This document shows positions 33,620-45,677 of a stretch of DNA of 64,000 bases, piece after piece. Source of the DNA: Malaya genurostris. Its lineage: Eukaryota; Arthropoda; Insecta; Diptera; Culicidae. The position numbers and the translations under genes were made by a program. The notes under the pieces are model-generated. The model searched no databases, had not been told where the DNA came from, and saw only the letters and a program-made list of their open reading frames with translations. Positions within the stretch are counted from its first letter, which is position 1. Each line of letters opens with the position of its first letter. The stretch lies in assembly GCF_030247185.1 (NCBI RefSeq), contig NC_080572.1, positions 298,760,656 to 298,824,655 on the forward strand, given 5' to 3'.

Positions 33620-33986
33620 GCGCAGTATCCGTCGCTTGAACGCAAATCAGCATTATTCAATAAATAATAGGGTAACGGCTCCCTATTTCATCTGAGCTCC
33701 TATTTCCATCCCATTCCTTCACCTCATTACTTCGAACATGAATAATATCTTACAACGTACCTGAACCGAACTGTAGAATATTTTACAATGATTATTCAAG
33801 CTATTATCACACTTTCTCATTAGAATAAATGGTTTTAAATTTTCGGTGACCTTTTTTTTCATTTAAAACAAACTCACTTTTCAATTTAGGACACATTTTC
33901 GTCTCAAGATTTACAGTTCGTCATGTTTCTGATTATCTACTAATCGATTCGTGTCTCAAAACATGATCACTATTTCGCACGGATCA

Positions 33987-34534
33987 GGGTTATTTCGCCG
34001 AAAGCCATTTCGCCGAAAGCATAATTTCGCCGAATCCGAAAAATCGTAATTAGAATTGATTTAAAATAAAGACAAATGAAAGACGTTAACCCTCGTTTTG
34101 TTGACCTACAATTGTACTTCTTGATTGATTCTTGTACTCTTGAATGAAGATTGATTCATGAACCTCAGAACGGAGTTCCCAAGAAAACTTGTTGACTATT
34201 AGCTACTAAGCATCAAGGCCATTGCATAGGTGTATCTACAAGACAAATGTATGCGGTATTTTCCGTTTGTTAAATGAAAATGAAAAATATCTGATGCGGC
34301 TCGCTACCGCTCGTTCGGACCTAACCAAAGCAAAGAAAACTAGCTTTGAGTAGACCGGGCAAACGAGGCGGTTACAGGTTTGTATGCAAAAGGCTGCCGC
34401 TTCCGACGGCGGATCGACGACTGACTCGGCTGGCGTCAGCTCGGCGGCTTTGTGAAGGAATGACGGCGGCTTTCGGCGAAATGATCTATTCGGCGAAACG
34501 GCTTTCGGCGAAATGGCTTTCGGCAAAATAACCC
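33987..34534. mobile_element. Element with GCCGAAA-rich inverted ends, 548 bp
   Basis: The 34-bp ends (33987-34020 and 34501-34534) match at 33 of 34 positions. They are built from a repeated ATTTCGCCGAAAGC unit. Two or three further copies of the unit lie just inside each end, up to about 34045 and from about 34460. The interior is partly GC-rich (34350-34460) and includes CAGGTTTGTATGCAA. No coding frame with a known domain was found. The unit is close to the 17-bp satellite repeat at 50362-52795, and the right half has a relic at 52937-52995. Confidence 0.75.
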
Positions 34535-35974
34535 GCTCCCATTTCGCACAGTTACACTATTATTGAATGCTAGATGACTTCATAATTAGTAATGTTCATT
34601 TGTTTAATTAACGATTCAAAACTTCAAAAATTACCCAACAAGCAATAAAAGTCTTCAAAATTATGAGATGAAAGTTTTTCACTTAGTTCACTTGATTGCG
34701 CTTTGTTTTCATTTCATTTGGTTTTGCAAAGTTCCCAAGTTTTCTCAAAATGTTACAAAAAAATTGTTTTCCTTCTTCAAATTGTCATCAATAAGTTTTT
34801 TTTTAGCATCCGTGACATTAGTTTAATTATATTGTTGATATTAATATTTCAATAAAACTGTTTCGGCTTTGAATATTACCAGAAAGAGCGGATTAAATAC
34901 TAATGAAATATCCATTGTGGCAAATCTAGTAGCACTGGTTTCTTTCCTCTATACGTCACCATAGCACTGTTAAGTGTGTGTGTGTGTGTGTTTCATCGAC
35001 TGTGCACAGAGGTGCGAGATATTTTCATAGAAAATATGTATCTGCTCTATCTGTTTTCACTAACAAAATGAATCAATTCAAATTGGTTTTAAATTTTAAT
35101 ATAAATGTTTATCAATGTTCATCATCAAATATTTGCACGAAAGATTTCAATTTAAACAAGTGATTTGTCCGTTGAATAATAAACTTTTAAAGAAATACTG
35201 CAATCAAATATTAACAGATACTCAGAGATAAAAGTCTTCTCACTTTTTATGAACCTTTACAAATCTGTATTAAATTTAGAAAATCTATTTAAAATCTGTT
35301 ATCTATTTTAAATCAGTATGCAAACGCCAAAATCTATACAATACAGATAAATCTGTATAAATGGCATCTCTGGTTCAGCATTTTGTTTTTAGAAGGGCTA
35401 ATGCCTAAAGAGTAACAATTCTTTTTTTTTTAAGTTCTCCAAGCACAGTAAAATTTTAAATTTAAAACGAAAGGTAACGAAAACTACCAAAAAAAATTTA
35501 AACGTCGAAATGATTCCAAACTGTTTCTAAAAATATCGTGTGTTGGGCTCATAGTTGGCATTAGGCCGTTTTTAAGGAAAATTCTGACATTTTGAACCTG
35601 AGAGTGTAATAGTTCTGGTTTTGATTGCTGTCGCTATTGCTAATTTACAGGATGAATAAAGGACCAACGATAGGATGAATGAAAATCCTTTGAGATGGAA
35701 TTAGGAGAAGAGTAGTGAACGTATCAGAAGTGTTTTTAGCTGATTTCTTGAACATTATTTAATTTTCCAAGGAATGTGAATCAATTTTCCATGTGGAGCA
35801 AGGCGAATTAAATCAGGTTTTTAAGGTAACGTCCTTAAAAATGAGATGAAATAGGGAGCCCTTACCCTACTTGCAACACAACCAACACACACTTGCCACA
35901 GCTGCGCTATCACTCAAATGCACTGTTTTGTCCAAAAACTTTACTATAAGTTGTTTGATAAACATTGAATTTAG
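34535..35974. other. AT-rich non-coding DNA
   Basis: A (GT)9 tract lies at 34974-34990. Near 35006 and 35372 there are CAGAGGTGC and GGCATCTCTG, which could be decayed hAT-type ends, but the flanks do not match. No gene is supported. Confidence 0.4.
34974..34990. repeat. (GT)n microsatellite
   Basis: About nine GT units. Confidence 0.8.
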
Positions 35975-37055
35975 TCTTTTTGCCTTTCTCATATAGAAAG
36001 GCTATACAATCACTGTGAAAACCGACTTTTGAACCGAGGCCCGGAGGACCGAATGTCATGTACCATTCGACTCAGCTCGACGAACTGAGCAAATGTCTTT
36101 GTGTTTGTGACAAAAAATGTCACTCGATTTTCTCAGAGCTGGCTGAACCGATTTTCACGAACTCAGATTCCAACGAAAAGTCTTACGGTCACATAGATCG
36201 CAATTGAATTTTACTCGAATCCGACTTCCGGTTCCGGAATTACAAGGCAATATGTGCAAATCTATGAGAAAATGCGCATTCAATTTTCTCGGAAATATCG
36301 TAACCGATTTTTACAAACTAAGATGCAAATGAAAGGTCTTAAAATTCTTTGAAAAGTCCCCGAAGATCCATATCTAACTTTCGGTTCCGGTATTAAAGTG
36401 CGATTAGTAAAAATGTTCAATTTTGTGAGTATTTTTTCGCAAGCGATGGCGAAACGAGGTGAACATTTTTATAAAATTTACTGGTAAATTCATCTAGTTG
36501 GCAGATCTTGTTAGTTAGTGGATATATAAATCTACTTTGGGACTACTAGTGCCCGGTTTCCGCTTCCGAACGCACCGGTAATAGTAAAGAAAAGCTCCAA
36601 TAACGGAACTCACTTCGATTTCTCAGCAACGGTTAACCCGATTTTCATAAATCATGATTCAAGTTAAAGCGCTCAGTGTCTTTATAGACACTGTACAGTT
36701 TCATCTAAATCCGACTTCCGGTTCCGAAATTATAGGGAAATTAGTATCAAAACTTTCAAACTGTCATACAAAATTATGCAAAATCGGTGCGCATCGGCAC
36801 GTGTTGGCAAGAAAGAAGAAAAAACGCACCCGACAAGCACACAGCGTGCTTTGTTCAGTTTTGTATAGCGTGCAGGGTTGCCAAATTCAAATCTTTATTA
36901 ACTTGACATAACTGTTTACAAATGGAAAAAGTGATGGTTGTTTATACCGAAGAAAATTTTTGATTTTGTTCAAGTTTCAACAAAAGAAACTAGATAGAAT
37001 CTTCTAGTGATGTTTTTGAAAATATAAGTAATATGAGAAAGGCATCATTACACCA
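35975..37055 (+). repeat. Modular dispersed repeat, copy G (near full length)
   Basis: The order of blocks is the same as at 27267-28336: TTTGCCTTTCTCATATAGAA, GAGGCCCGGAGGACCGAATG, TGTCACTCGATTTTCTCAG, and three modules with ACTTCCGGTTCCG-type cores (near 36225, 36375 and 36715). AAGCACACAGCGTGCTTTG, CGTGCAGGGTTGCC and AATATGAGAAAGGCATCATT close it. Most of the length aligns with copy F. Small indels include a much shorter GT tract. It is non-coding. Confidence 0.8.
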
Positions 37056-37059
37056 TTAA

Positions 37060-38154
37060 ATTAAAATTAAAAAGGTTTTTTTTTTTTTGAGAGCAACACT
37101 TACGTACCGCATCGTACTCCCAGTAATGCCAACTCTCTCCTTCAACAAGCTGAGACTCGTTTGAAAGCTTCTCTTGGGTTGTGAGTCAAGTTTGAAGACC
37201 TTTTGGTTCCAGAGGTATAAAAGTATAAGTGACGTAACCGACAAAATGCACTTTTTTCTTTCCGCTCAATTATCTCAGTGAAGGCTGAGTCATTTGTAAC
37301 AAATTTTGGTTCATTGAAAAAGTTCGTAGCTCAAATGGCTGCCACTTCGGTTTCGGAAATATACAACAGTTCGAACAATCCCACAGGACTGTGCTTTGTA
37401 GTTTTGCTTTTCGAAACAAAAATCGACTCTCTAGGGATTTTTATAAGCTTTAGTTACATCACAATTCAATATTCTAAAGAGTTGAATTCATTGTAACATT
37501 TTATTCCCAGGTAACTTTTAAAATTTTGACCGCCATTAACTCATGTCCGATTTGACTCATAGAAACCTTTTTTCAGCATTTATCGCATTGTAAAATCCTC
37601 AGATGTTTTCGATCGTCTCAGCATTCCGCCATTTTTTCGTTTGCTTTCCCCATCCTTGGCATCACTCTTGCTCAAAATCCGTGAAGTGATAGTTGCGGCC
37701 TATGTTGTTTTAGTCAATTGATAAAAATGTAAACATAAACTACAAATTTTAGAAATCTTCAACCGTGATTTCGATTGTGTTCAAAGTGACGTTATTTCAA
37801 ATTACCAAGCAGAAAATGGCATTTTTCCGTTATGGTATTATGCTAAATCCAACCAAAAATGAACAACACAGGATCAGTTTTATCTTTACGCGTATGCCAA
37901 CTTTGTGGTATTAAGAGCAATACATTTTCCTCGTACTTTTTTTTCCTTTCTCTACAGAAAGGTATTAGAATTGCTGGAAAACCCGACTTTCGAACGGAGC
38001 CTCGGAGACCCCACCTCCGAGATGGCTGAACCGATTTTAACAAAATTAAGCTTGATAAAGTTTGAAGATCAAATGACTGTGACTTCTGGTTCCGGAAATA
38101 TGATGGTATAAGTGACGTAACCGACAAAACACGTTGGTTTTTACTGCTTTCATA
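37060..38154. other. Two fragments of a second repeat type plus unassigned DNA
   Basis: TATAAGTGACGTAACCGACA occurs at about 37226 and again at about 38107, each time after a CTTTTGGTTCC or CTTCTGGTTCCGG block. The second fragment begins near 37945 with TCCTTTCTCTACAGAAAGG, a variant of the modular-repeat end, so it is probably a sister family. The rest has no recognised feature. Confidence 0.5.
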
Positions 38155-38845
38155 TACATAAGGACAGTGTTGTTAATTGCCGAAAATTTGGCATATATTG
38201 CTATCTATATTGTATACAACATTTTCAATCCAGTAGAAGATGCTACAAGAACTCGAGTCTCTCAATGCATGAACCGTGAGAGAATTTTGCTACATTTCTT
38301 CGCTCCACTTCATATTCTGAGTATTTCACGCCCATAAAAAAAATTAACAGTCTGATAATGATCGTTGCTGTGTGGAATTTCCCAAGAGAGAATCGCAAGT
38401 TGACAATTATCGCAGAAAATCGAATCGATGATTCAACTTGATGATTCTCGTACTAGGTTGCAATATTTCAAAACCCTTGTGTGGAGCATTCACAGACATT
38501 TTCATAGACACAACTTATACAAAGGTTATATGCACATAGTTAGAATAAGCGGCAATAGTAAAATGATTCTATCGCAATTATCAACTGCCTGTATAGAATC
38601 GGATCGCGAAACGAGAATAATCGACCTTTTGTTGCTTCAGAGAGGATCCCCACGGCAGCATGCTAACCTTTGATTCTCAGTTATGTCATCGAGAGAAATT
38701 CGCTCTCGCACTGGTGTCGACTCTATGTTAAATAAGCCATGCCGGGTTTTTGTTGCTGCGATGATATCCGTCTCTCTTTGATGGCACTGATTCAATCGTG
38801 TGAAGAGTTGCCAGTGAGCGTTATTTGATACGATAAAAGCCATCC
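38155..38845 (+). repeat. Dispersed repeat P, copy 3 (longest)
   Basis: It runs from CGAAAATTTGGCATATATTG and TTGTATACAACATTTTC to GATTCAATCGTGTGAAGAG. It matches 19558-19925 in reverse orientation at both ends. In the middle it has about 300 bp (38335-38640) that the first copy lacks. It is non-coding as far as I can see. Confidence 0.7.
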
Positions 38846-39509
38846 CTGCATAAGGGTACCAGTATTATGGGATCACCTCTAATTTCGTAAAGCGTCAGTG
38901 CTCAAAAGTTTAAGCACCTTGAAAAAAGTCCCCATGCAAAACTTGAGCTAAATCGGGTATGGGTAAGGGGCGCTGCCGGCAGTTTTTGATCTTGAAAAAT
39001 CACCATAGGGGGGAGTACATGACATTTCCGAAAATGAAATTTTTGTTTGATGCCAAAAGTCCTGGAATTGTATGAAAAGTCCAGATTTATTGGATATAAA
39101 CTTAACTACATCTGATAGAGTGATTCAGTGTTCTTCAAAATGCCATCGTTTGCGAGATACTTGAAGCTCAAATCGTTTTGTCTATGAGCACTTTTCAACT
39201 ATTTGTCTGTCAAATGACTCAAAATTGTTGGTCTGAGTAACTATCACAAGTTTGCTGAAAACTGTTTTGTGCTATATCGAAGGCGAGCCGTTGTTCTAAA
39301 TTTTCATCCATTATAAAAATCGCCACACGAAAATTTTTCAACTTCTTTGTATAGACGCCAAACAAAAACTAATCGTACGATATGAGTCAAAATTTGCCAG
39401 AATGTGTATAAAAGTGTTGCCAACGTTGAGAGAATAAAAGTTTACCGATTGGACAAGCGCGGGAATTTTGAAATGAAAATTCCGGTTCTTTTTTTATCAT
39501 AAGGTATTG
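38846..39509. other. Non-coding DNA, no clear feature
   Basis: The style (long AT stretches with words such as CAAATGACTCAAAATTG) resembles other old repeats, but there is no second copy in the window. No gene is supported. Confidence 0.35.
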
Positions 39510-39900
39510 TTGGTATACCGTCGGGTCTAGACTCTTTTGAGGCGTCTATGTTATTCAATGCTGTCGAAATGTCATGCTCTGACAGAGAGTTTACAGAGAA
39601 AGAGTTGGAATTCAGGTATAAAAAAAGGTTTCGAATTTCTTTCGAAATGAAAAATTGTGGCTTTTTCGTTTAGTAAAGTTCTTAGGACAAGTCTTTATAT
39701 CGGTTTTAATTTTACGATTATATTCTTCATGTGTTGTGGTAATGGCTAGTTTGAGTTGATTGCAGAGGTCTTGGAAAGAGTAATTTTTTACTTGTTTGTA
39801 AATTTTTGTGTTCCATTTTTCACATGTTTTAGTTGTGAACCTTAGAATATATACGATTTTTATTTGTGCAAGGCAAAATAGCTCGGAAACTACTTTAATC
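39510..39900 (-). pseudogene. LINE ORF2 fragment (region before and at the start of the RT domain)
   Basis: On the minus strand a frame gives YNRKIKTDIKTCPKNF and then, after a shift, NSLSEHDISTALNNIDASKE followed by SRPDGIPTI. That last pattern is the conserved start of the reverse transcriptase domain in Jockey/CR1-like LINEs, where 'SKS-GPDGIP' is typical. Everything 3' of it, including the catalytic YADD, is missing. It is an old, short relic. Confidence 0.7.
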
Positions 39901-39904
39901 AAGC

Positions 39905-42225
39905 AAAAGCATACAAAATCCTAATCGGATGCTTCCAAATTTTTAAATTGATTGCTTACAACCTGTGTTCATGTGGGCAACGTAGCAAAGTTCATATATT
40001 ATGTGATGTATATAATCTGGAATCGCCCTCCCAGAGTAGTGCAGGAAGACAATTAAAATATTAAAATCAAAAAATTTTTCATTTCGCACAATATTCACTG
40101 AAAGAAATATGCTTCTCGATAGGTTTTGCATTTAATTTTTGCTAAAATAATGCCAGATTATTGGCTAAATAATTGAATTAAATAAAAGGATTAATCAACC
40201 TAACCGACATACAAAAAACCGACACGATATCATTTGTTATTATTTATAAAATAAAGACAGCATGTCCATCAAATGTTACCCAACGAAATATCCAATATGT
40301 CAACCTATAAAGCAAAATAGATATTTTGTACAGCAACATTCGATACCTTTTTCATTGGTAATGTAGTTAAATAATCACTAATCGATTAATTTAAAACAAA
40401 TCAAACATTCCTATCCGCCATTCAATTATTCTAACTGCACTGTCGGACGGTCGCCTCAGTAACCATAGAAAATGCACCGCTTGCTGCGCGTTGCCGGTCG
40501 TTGAATTTCGTCCCACAAAGACCGCCTTTGTCGCCATTCATTATTACTTGACAGATTGTTTGACTGTTGGTATGCTGCAAACTTCCAATTAATTTAATTA
40601 TACAAACATTCTATCATCTCATCGCTCGCCGCTGATTCAAAGACATCCGAAGATGACAGATCCATAATTTCCTGTGTGTTGTTTTCAGTCGTTACCTCTC
40701 GTCGTGTACACACTCTCATTGTCCGGAAAATTATTGTGTCATTGTTTCTCAACCGCCCGTAGCCCCCGTTCCTCCAGGAGAACCGATTCAATGCTAATGA
40801 CAGCGCACCTCCAGGCCTTCACCAATGCAAACCATAATTTGCCATAAGTTTAGTTTTATATTCGCCAACATCCATCTGACGATGGAACACATTGAAACGG
40901 AATAAATCACGGCTTGCACTTAGCGAAAACAATCGGCAGATGGCGATCCTGACTGACAACGATTTGTTTACTTCAGCTTTGCCACACTTCTTCATTGGTA
41001 GCAAAATGATTGACAGATTCCCAGCACAGTAGGCTGTGCTGAAACCGGCCAGTTCACTGACATCAACATCCGGTTCAAGGGAACAGTTGCCAGAAACTAG
41101 TTTCTTCGGTCGTACACATGCATTTATCTAAATTGTATCATTTCAAAAGTGCTCATTACTTCCACCGTGAGGCTTCAGGGTTCGACTCTCTTCAGATAAC
41201 TCTTCACACATTGCATATTATTACGTTACATCTTGAAGTAAAAATAAGGGCCTGTTTCTTCATAACGACGTTGGGCCGGTTTCCATTTGCCAACATGGGC
41301 AAGCTAAATCATTAGTTTTTAAATTATCATACGCGAACGGATTTGTTACCATCCAGTGCTCTTCGATGGAGTTTCTGTAAGAGGCTACATTTTAATCACT
41401 TTCTGCTATAACTCTTCTTCAACACTTCCGGTATTGTTTTTTTTCTTTCAAGCAATGAATTCGTTCCACAATCAGCCAATTTCATGTAACGTGAAATGCC
41501 ACTCGTAAAACTATGTGATCGATCAAGCAAATACCATAGCCTTTTGGGCTCACGGAAAACCACATTTCCCAGAAAGGAAAAGCCCTTTTACAGCTAATCA
41601 CGCCTGAACCTACAAAACCGAACGACGACGTAACCGAAAGCATTCCAACACCGAGAAAAAAAGCGTCATTTCAAATGCTGAAATATTACAGCACTTCTCA
41701 GAGTGCCTTTTTTGTTTCGGTCTGCACTTTCTTTCAAGTCATTTATGTTGTAGATACCACAAAGTGTCTTTCTTGGTCTTTCTGCGGTGTGCCCATCGAC
41801 TTGTTTTGGCGTGAAAACATGATTTCCACTCCCCATTGCAAAGTTTCTCCTCCTCTCGCCTAAAGTCGAAACCGGATTCCTGGGTCTGGGTGCTCCTTGA
41901 CTTCGTAGTGCACTTTGGAAAAACTTTGGAGCTCGAACAGGAAGCAAACGCCAAATCGTGATGACATCGGGCTGTTCGGAACTCGAAAACCGGACGGACT
42001 GGGTGGCGGAGTTCGTGTGGCGGAGCTTGAACGAGTTATGGTGCTTTTGTTTCACCAGCTAAACTCCCGCCTGGAACACGGAGGTTAAATTGTGATGCGG
42101 TCATGACAGTGTCGTAGCCAAAACAAATAGTTTCGGGTGGCAACAAAAGCAAATTACAACGCCTCCTTTGCTCTGGTAAAATCATCTCGTATGTTTTTTG
42201 TATATCTTCTCAAACTTTTTATTAG
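39905..42225. other. Largely repeat-poor DNA, no supported gene
   Basis: 40430-42130 is GC-richer and lacks the window's repeat families. Frames are present on both strands (for example 41666-42055 minus) but show no domain. It may be host unique sequence. Confidence 0.4.
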
Positions 42226-42576
42226 TAATTATTTTTGTACTTATTGTCGTACTTCTTTTCAAACTCTTTTTGTACTTTCTCTTGTACTCCTTCTTGTATT
42301 TCGTATTGTACTAATTTTTGTACTTCTTTGTATACTTCTGTACCTGTATTTGTACTTCATTTGGTACTCTCTGTGCTTCCATACTTTCGTACTTTCGTAC
42401 TTTCGTACTTTCGTACTTTCGTACTTTCGTACTTTCGTACTTTCGTACTTTCGTACTTTCGTACTTTCGTACTTTCGTACTTTCGTACTTTCGTACCTTC
42501 GTACTTTCGTACTTTCGTACTTTCGTACTTTCGTACTTTCGTACTTTCGTACTTTCGTACTTTCGTACTTTCGTAT
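42226..42576. repeat. 8-bp satellite (TTTCGTAC)n with degenerate leader
   Basis: From 42382 to about 42576 the unit TTTCGTAC repeats about 24 times with almost no variation. Before it, 42226-42381 carries GTACTT words at irregular 10-18 bp spacing (TTTTGTACTT, CTTGTACTCC). No frame on either strand contains a stop within the homogeneous part, which creates several long but artificial reading frames (for example repeats of YFRTFVLS). Confidence 0.9.
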
Positions 42577-42593
42577 TTGCTTTAAACACACAG

Positions 42594-42835
42594 GTAGCAC
42601 CAAATATGCAGATATGTCTGGCTATCTGCAGATTTCTGAAATAGACTGCAGAATTTTTTTGTTGCAGACTTGTGAAAACCAAGAATCTCGCTGACATTCG
42701 TCAATATTTATAGACTTTTTTTGCTCACTAAATCAATGTTGTACTCCATTCTTTATAGAGAACTTGACTCCGCAGACGTTTTTCCAAGTTTACAGACTTT
42801 TTCCAACCCAGCTTGAAGATATTAGAAATTTTTAC
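42594..42835 (-). repeat. Diverged relative of the hAT MITE at 2677-2939
   Basis: In reverse orientation it shares CTTCA(A/G)GCTGGGTTG, AAAAAGTCTGTAAA, AATGTCAGCGA and CTGCAGA blocks with 2677-2939. The ends are eroded and no 8-bp duplication was found. It abuts the 8-bp satellite. Confidence 0.6.
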
Positions 42836-43200
42836 CTGGCGTCTCATTCCCTGTCCGGACGTCGTGGCGAGCAGTCGCCTTCTCGACCAACCGCAGAAAC
42901 ATCATATTATCAGTAGTCGCATTCAGTTTCTAATTACTGGAACTGGATGTGGAAACTAAATTTTGGGTTTCATTCTGGAGCTAGATTTTTGGAATTTATT
43001 TGGAACTAAATTCAGCTCCTTGATTTTAGTTCGGAATTCGAGTGCTGGAATTTGGTTCAGGAATTCAACTTCAGAGTTCTAGAACAAAATTCAAGGTTCT
43101 CTGGACTCCGAACCTGAATTTACGAACTCACTTCTGAATCAGAACTTAATTCTTAAATTTAGTTTCAGAATTTCTTTCCTGATTTTAGGCATTAAAAATT
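42836..43200. repeat. Degenerate GAATTC/TTCTGGA-type minisatellite
   Basis: From about 42930 words such as GGAATTCGAGTGCTGGAATT and CAGAACTTAATTCTT recur irregularly, as at 19926-20775. Confidence 0.6.
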
Positions 43201-43252
43201 CCTTGCTCGTCACTAGACGGAGCCGGGTGTCAATGAAAAAATATAAACCGAA

Positions 43253-43665
43253 ACCGCGTAACCTTTTTCTGTCATAATTTTAAACGCCATTTGTTGATCG
43301 ATTTGTATAATTCAACTACCAATCGATTCAGAAACATTTAACTTAAATATCGTTTAAGAATATCAATGATATACCATTGAAAAATCGGTTTGAATAGACC
43401 TATGTTGTCACGATTCAATCACAGCGTACCATAATGATGTCATCCTCTAGACCATTTGACACCGAACAAAATATCACACAAAACTTAATCTATAAATATA
43501 TGCGCTAGCATATTGTTTGTTCAGTCGAAGCAAGTTTTACTACCGAGTGGATGACAAAACTGAAACCTACATCCATTCGCAGACTGGATAGTCGCTTTGG
43601 TAGATGCCATTTTCCGTCTGGTGCAAACCGTGTTCACCTGAGTATATTGAATTCCAGTTATTTAT
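43253..43665 (+). repeat. Dispersed repeat shared with 10245-11490
   Basis: This is the uninterrupted copy. GCGTAACCTTTTTCTGTCAT, CCAATCGATTCAGAAACATT, ATAATGATGTCATCC, ATCTATAAATATA, GAAGCAAG, ACTGGATAG and GAGTATATTGAATTC follow one another. Confidence 0.6.
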
Positions 43666-43799
43666 TTAAGAGCAAGGGAAAAGCCCGCTGGAGCTGAGAT
43701 TTTTGTTCTCTTTCTACAGGCATAAAACCTTCTCATCTTTTGTATCAACAGATAACATTCTGTGAAAGGTATTAAACCGCAAAATACTCCGATGAATGT

Positions 43800-44395
43800 C
43801 AAAACTTAACTGTTGTAGGAGATCGCTGCACAATAAATTCGAGATTCGATGAGGTCCGTGACTAAAACAGCTTTTAGTGTATCATGGCGAACAGATAGCA
43901 AATCGAGGTGTATGAGCCTGCATCGATTTTCGTAGCTTGGAAGATTTAATGGATCTCTCCAGGGCAGGCGAAGCAAATCAAAACGAATTACCTTGCGCTG
44001 AACAGTTTCTGAGTTTTGAATCCAATAACACTCCTAGATCCTTGATTGATGTGTCCCGTTTTAGTACAGCTTGCGAAATAGTGTGATCATATGTGGTCGT
44101 CGTTTACGAGAGAAGGCGTTCAGTGCCATTTCTTAACGTTGCACCAGTGAAAAAATACATCCAACTGTGACTGCAAGAAATTTGAGTCTTTCAAATCTTT
44201 TATGAGATGAAACAGCTTAAAATCGTCGGCAAATGATAGCTTTGTACATTGCAACGAGGAATTAAGATCATGTAGATAGAGATAGAAATATGAACGATCC
44301 TAGATGACTTCCCTGAGGAACGCAGCTAGCTATTGATTTTATTTCTCCAGTAATTAGCAGCCAATTTCGAACTGTGGGCGATAAATTTCTCGGAG
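43800..44395 (-). pseudogene. Jockey-like LINE ORF2 relic (RT core to C-terminus)
   Basis: Read on the minus strand, it shows TVRNWLLITGEIKSIASCVP followed by QGSHLG (RT motif B, near 44310) and a degenerate 'SLSFADDFKLF'-like region around 44240. RKVIRFDLLRLPWRDPLNLP and SYENRCRLIHLDLLSVRHDT follow (near 43900-43990); this C-terminal pattern is typical of Jockey/CR1-like insect LINEs. Several stops and frame changes are present. It lacks 5' and 3' ends. Confidence 0.75.
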
Positions 44396-45677
44396 CCTTC
44401 AAGCAAAAATCCTTTTAAACATTGATAACAGTATATATGCAAAAAAGTTTTAAAAATCCACCATGCTATTTTTAGGATTCAAATCAATCGTTGTGATTCT
44501 TAATTATTATTAAGAACAAATTTCTCTATCTCTTTTGCTAATATGAACTAATGAATACTGCAAAAAGTAGTTCAAAATACGTATTCGTATTATAATTATT
44601 AAACCTTAGTGAAAGTGTAGTGGCGTGACAGTAAATATTAGAATTTAATGTTAATAAACAAATGCAAATTAATGAAAAATTCTACTAAAAGATCCACACC
44701 AGAGTTTCTATTGCATTTAGAGATTCAATGCTTGAGATTATGATGATAATTTGACTTTTCTACTTATTTAACACTCCAATCCTGTTATTTCTGAATGACA
44801 TTTCATCGCATTGCACGACAATCTAAAAGTTGGAGATTCACTTTTATGAAATTTTATGAACACTATGAATTACACCGTAATCTTCATTTACGAACTAAAC
44901 GGAGATAACGATTGAGGAATGGATATTCGTTTGTATTTTTCAATACAATGAAAAAATGATATACTTTTGGATGAGAATTTTTCAATAAACTTTTTCCGTA
45001 TAATCGATACAATAGAAGTATTCGACGCTTTGCATGTTGAGCAAATGTGTCAATAACTTCATCAATAAACCTAAGCTTCAACGTTGCAATTAAGACAGCA
45101 ATTTGTTTTCAACTGCCATAAGCATAAGCCACTAACACCTCTCCTAACGGTGTGCATACAAGTTCTCCCAGGGCCAATCGTGACAGAGAGAACAACAAAT
45201 CTCAGAGCTGAACTGAGTAATTCGTTCTCTTCTCGAAACTATGCACTAGCTTATGTGCACGGAAAAGAAACTAAAAACCCTGATATTTCTTCAAACCCTT
45301 ACAATTTATTCACTTTCCCGATGAATTTTCCTTTTTATTTATATACTATATTAAAGTTAAAATTGAGGATAATGATGCCCGTACATACATTTTGCTGATT
45401 CTGATTGGTCTTAGACAAAAATAAAAAAAATATAATATACATCGAAGTTTCAGTTTTCATCTAAGAAAACTGACATGCCTTTTTCACACTTTCGAATATC
45501 GATAATTTTTTTTAGATTACACCACTTCTCATCGTGCATTTCTGAGGTATTTGGCATCAACAAAAATTTCTATAGTTTTGCTGTTTTTTTACATGGATTT
45601 TCGAAGTCACCCAGTTTTTTGCGAATTTTCGAAGTTTCGGATTTTCTAAATTACGCGGTTTATATTTATGCGGTGAA
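44396..45677. other. AT-rich non-coding DNA
   Basis: A 104-residue frame at 45084-45398 has no recognised motif. No repeat is shared with the rest of the window. Confidence 0.35.

Noticed and set aside
35007..35372. Possible hAT-type MITE with CAGAGGTGC and GGCATCTCTG ends
   Set aside because: The flanking 8-mers ACTGTGCA and GTTCAGCA agree at only four positions, and the ends match poorly beyond nine bases.
41160..41200. GGTTCGACTC resembling a Pol III B box, as in a tRNA or SINE
   Set aside because: No A box at the right distance, no cloverleaf and no tail. A single 10-bp word is not enough.
42137..42697. Long overlapping frames on both strands, up to 185 residues, with repeats of YFRTFVLS or KVRKYEST
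   Set aside because: They are products of the stop-free 8-bp satellite, which keeps all frames open on both strands. No independent evidence of a gene.
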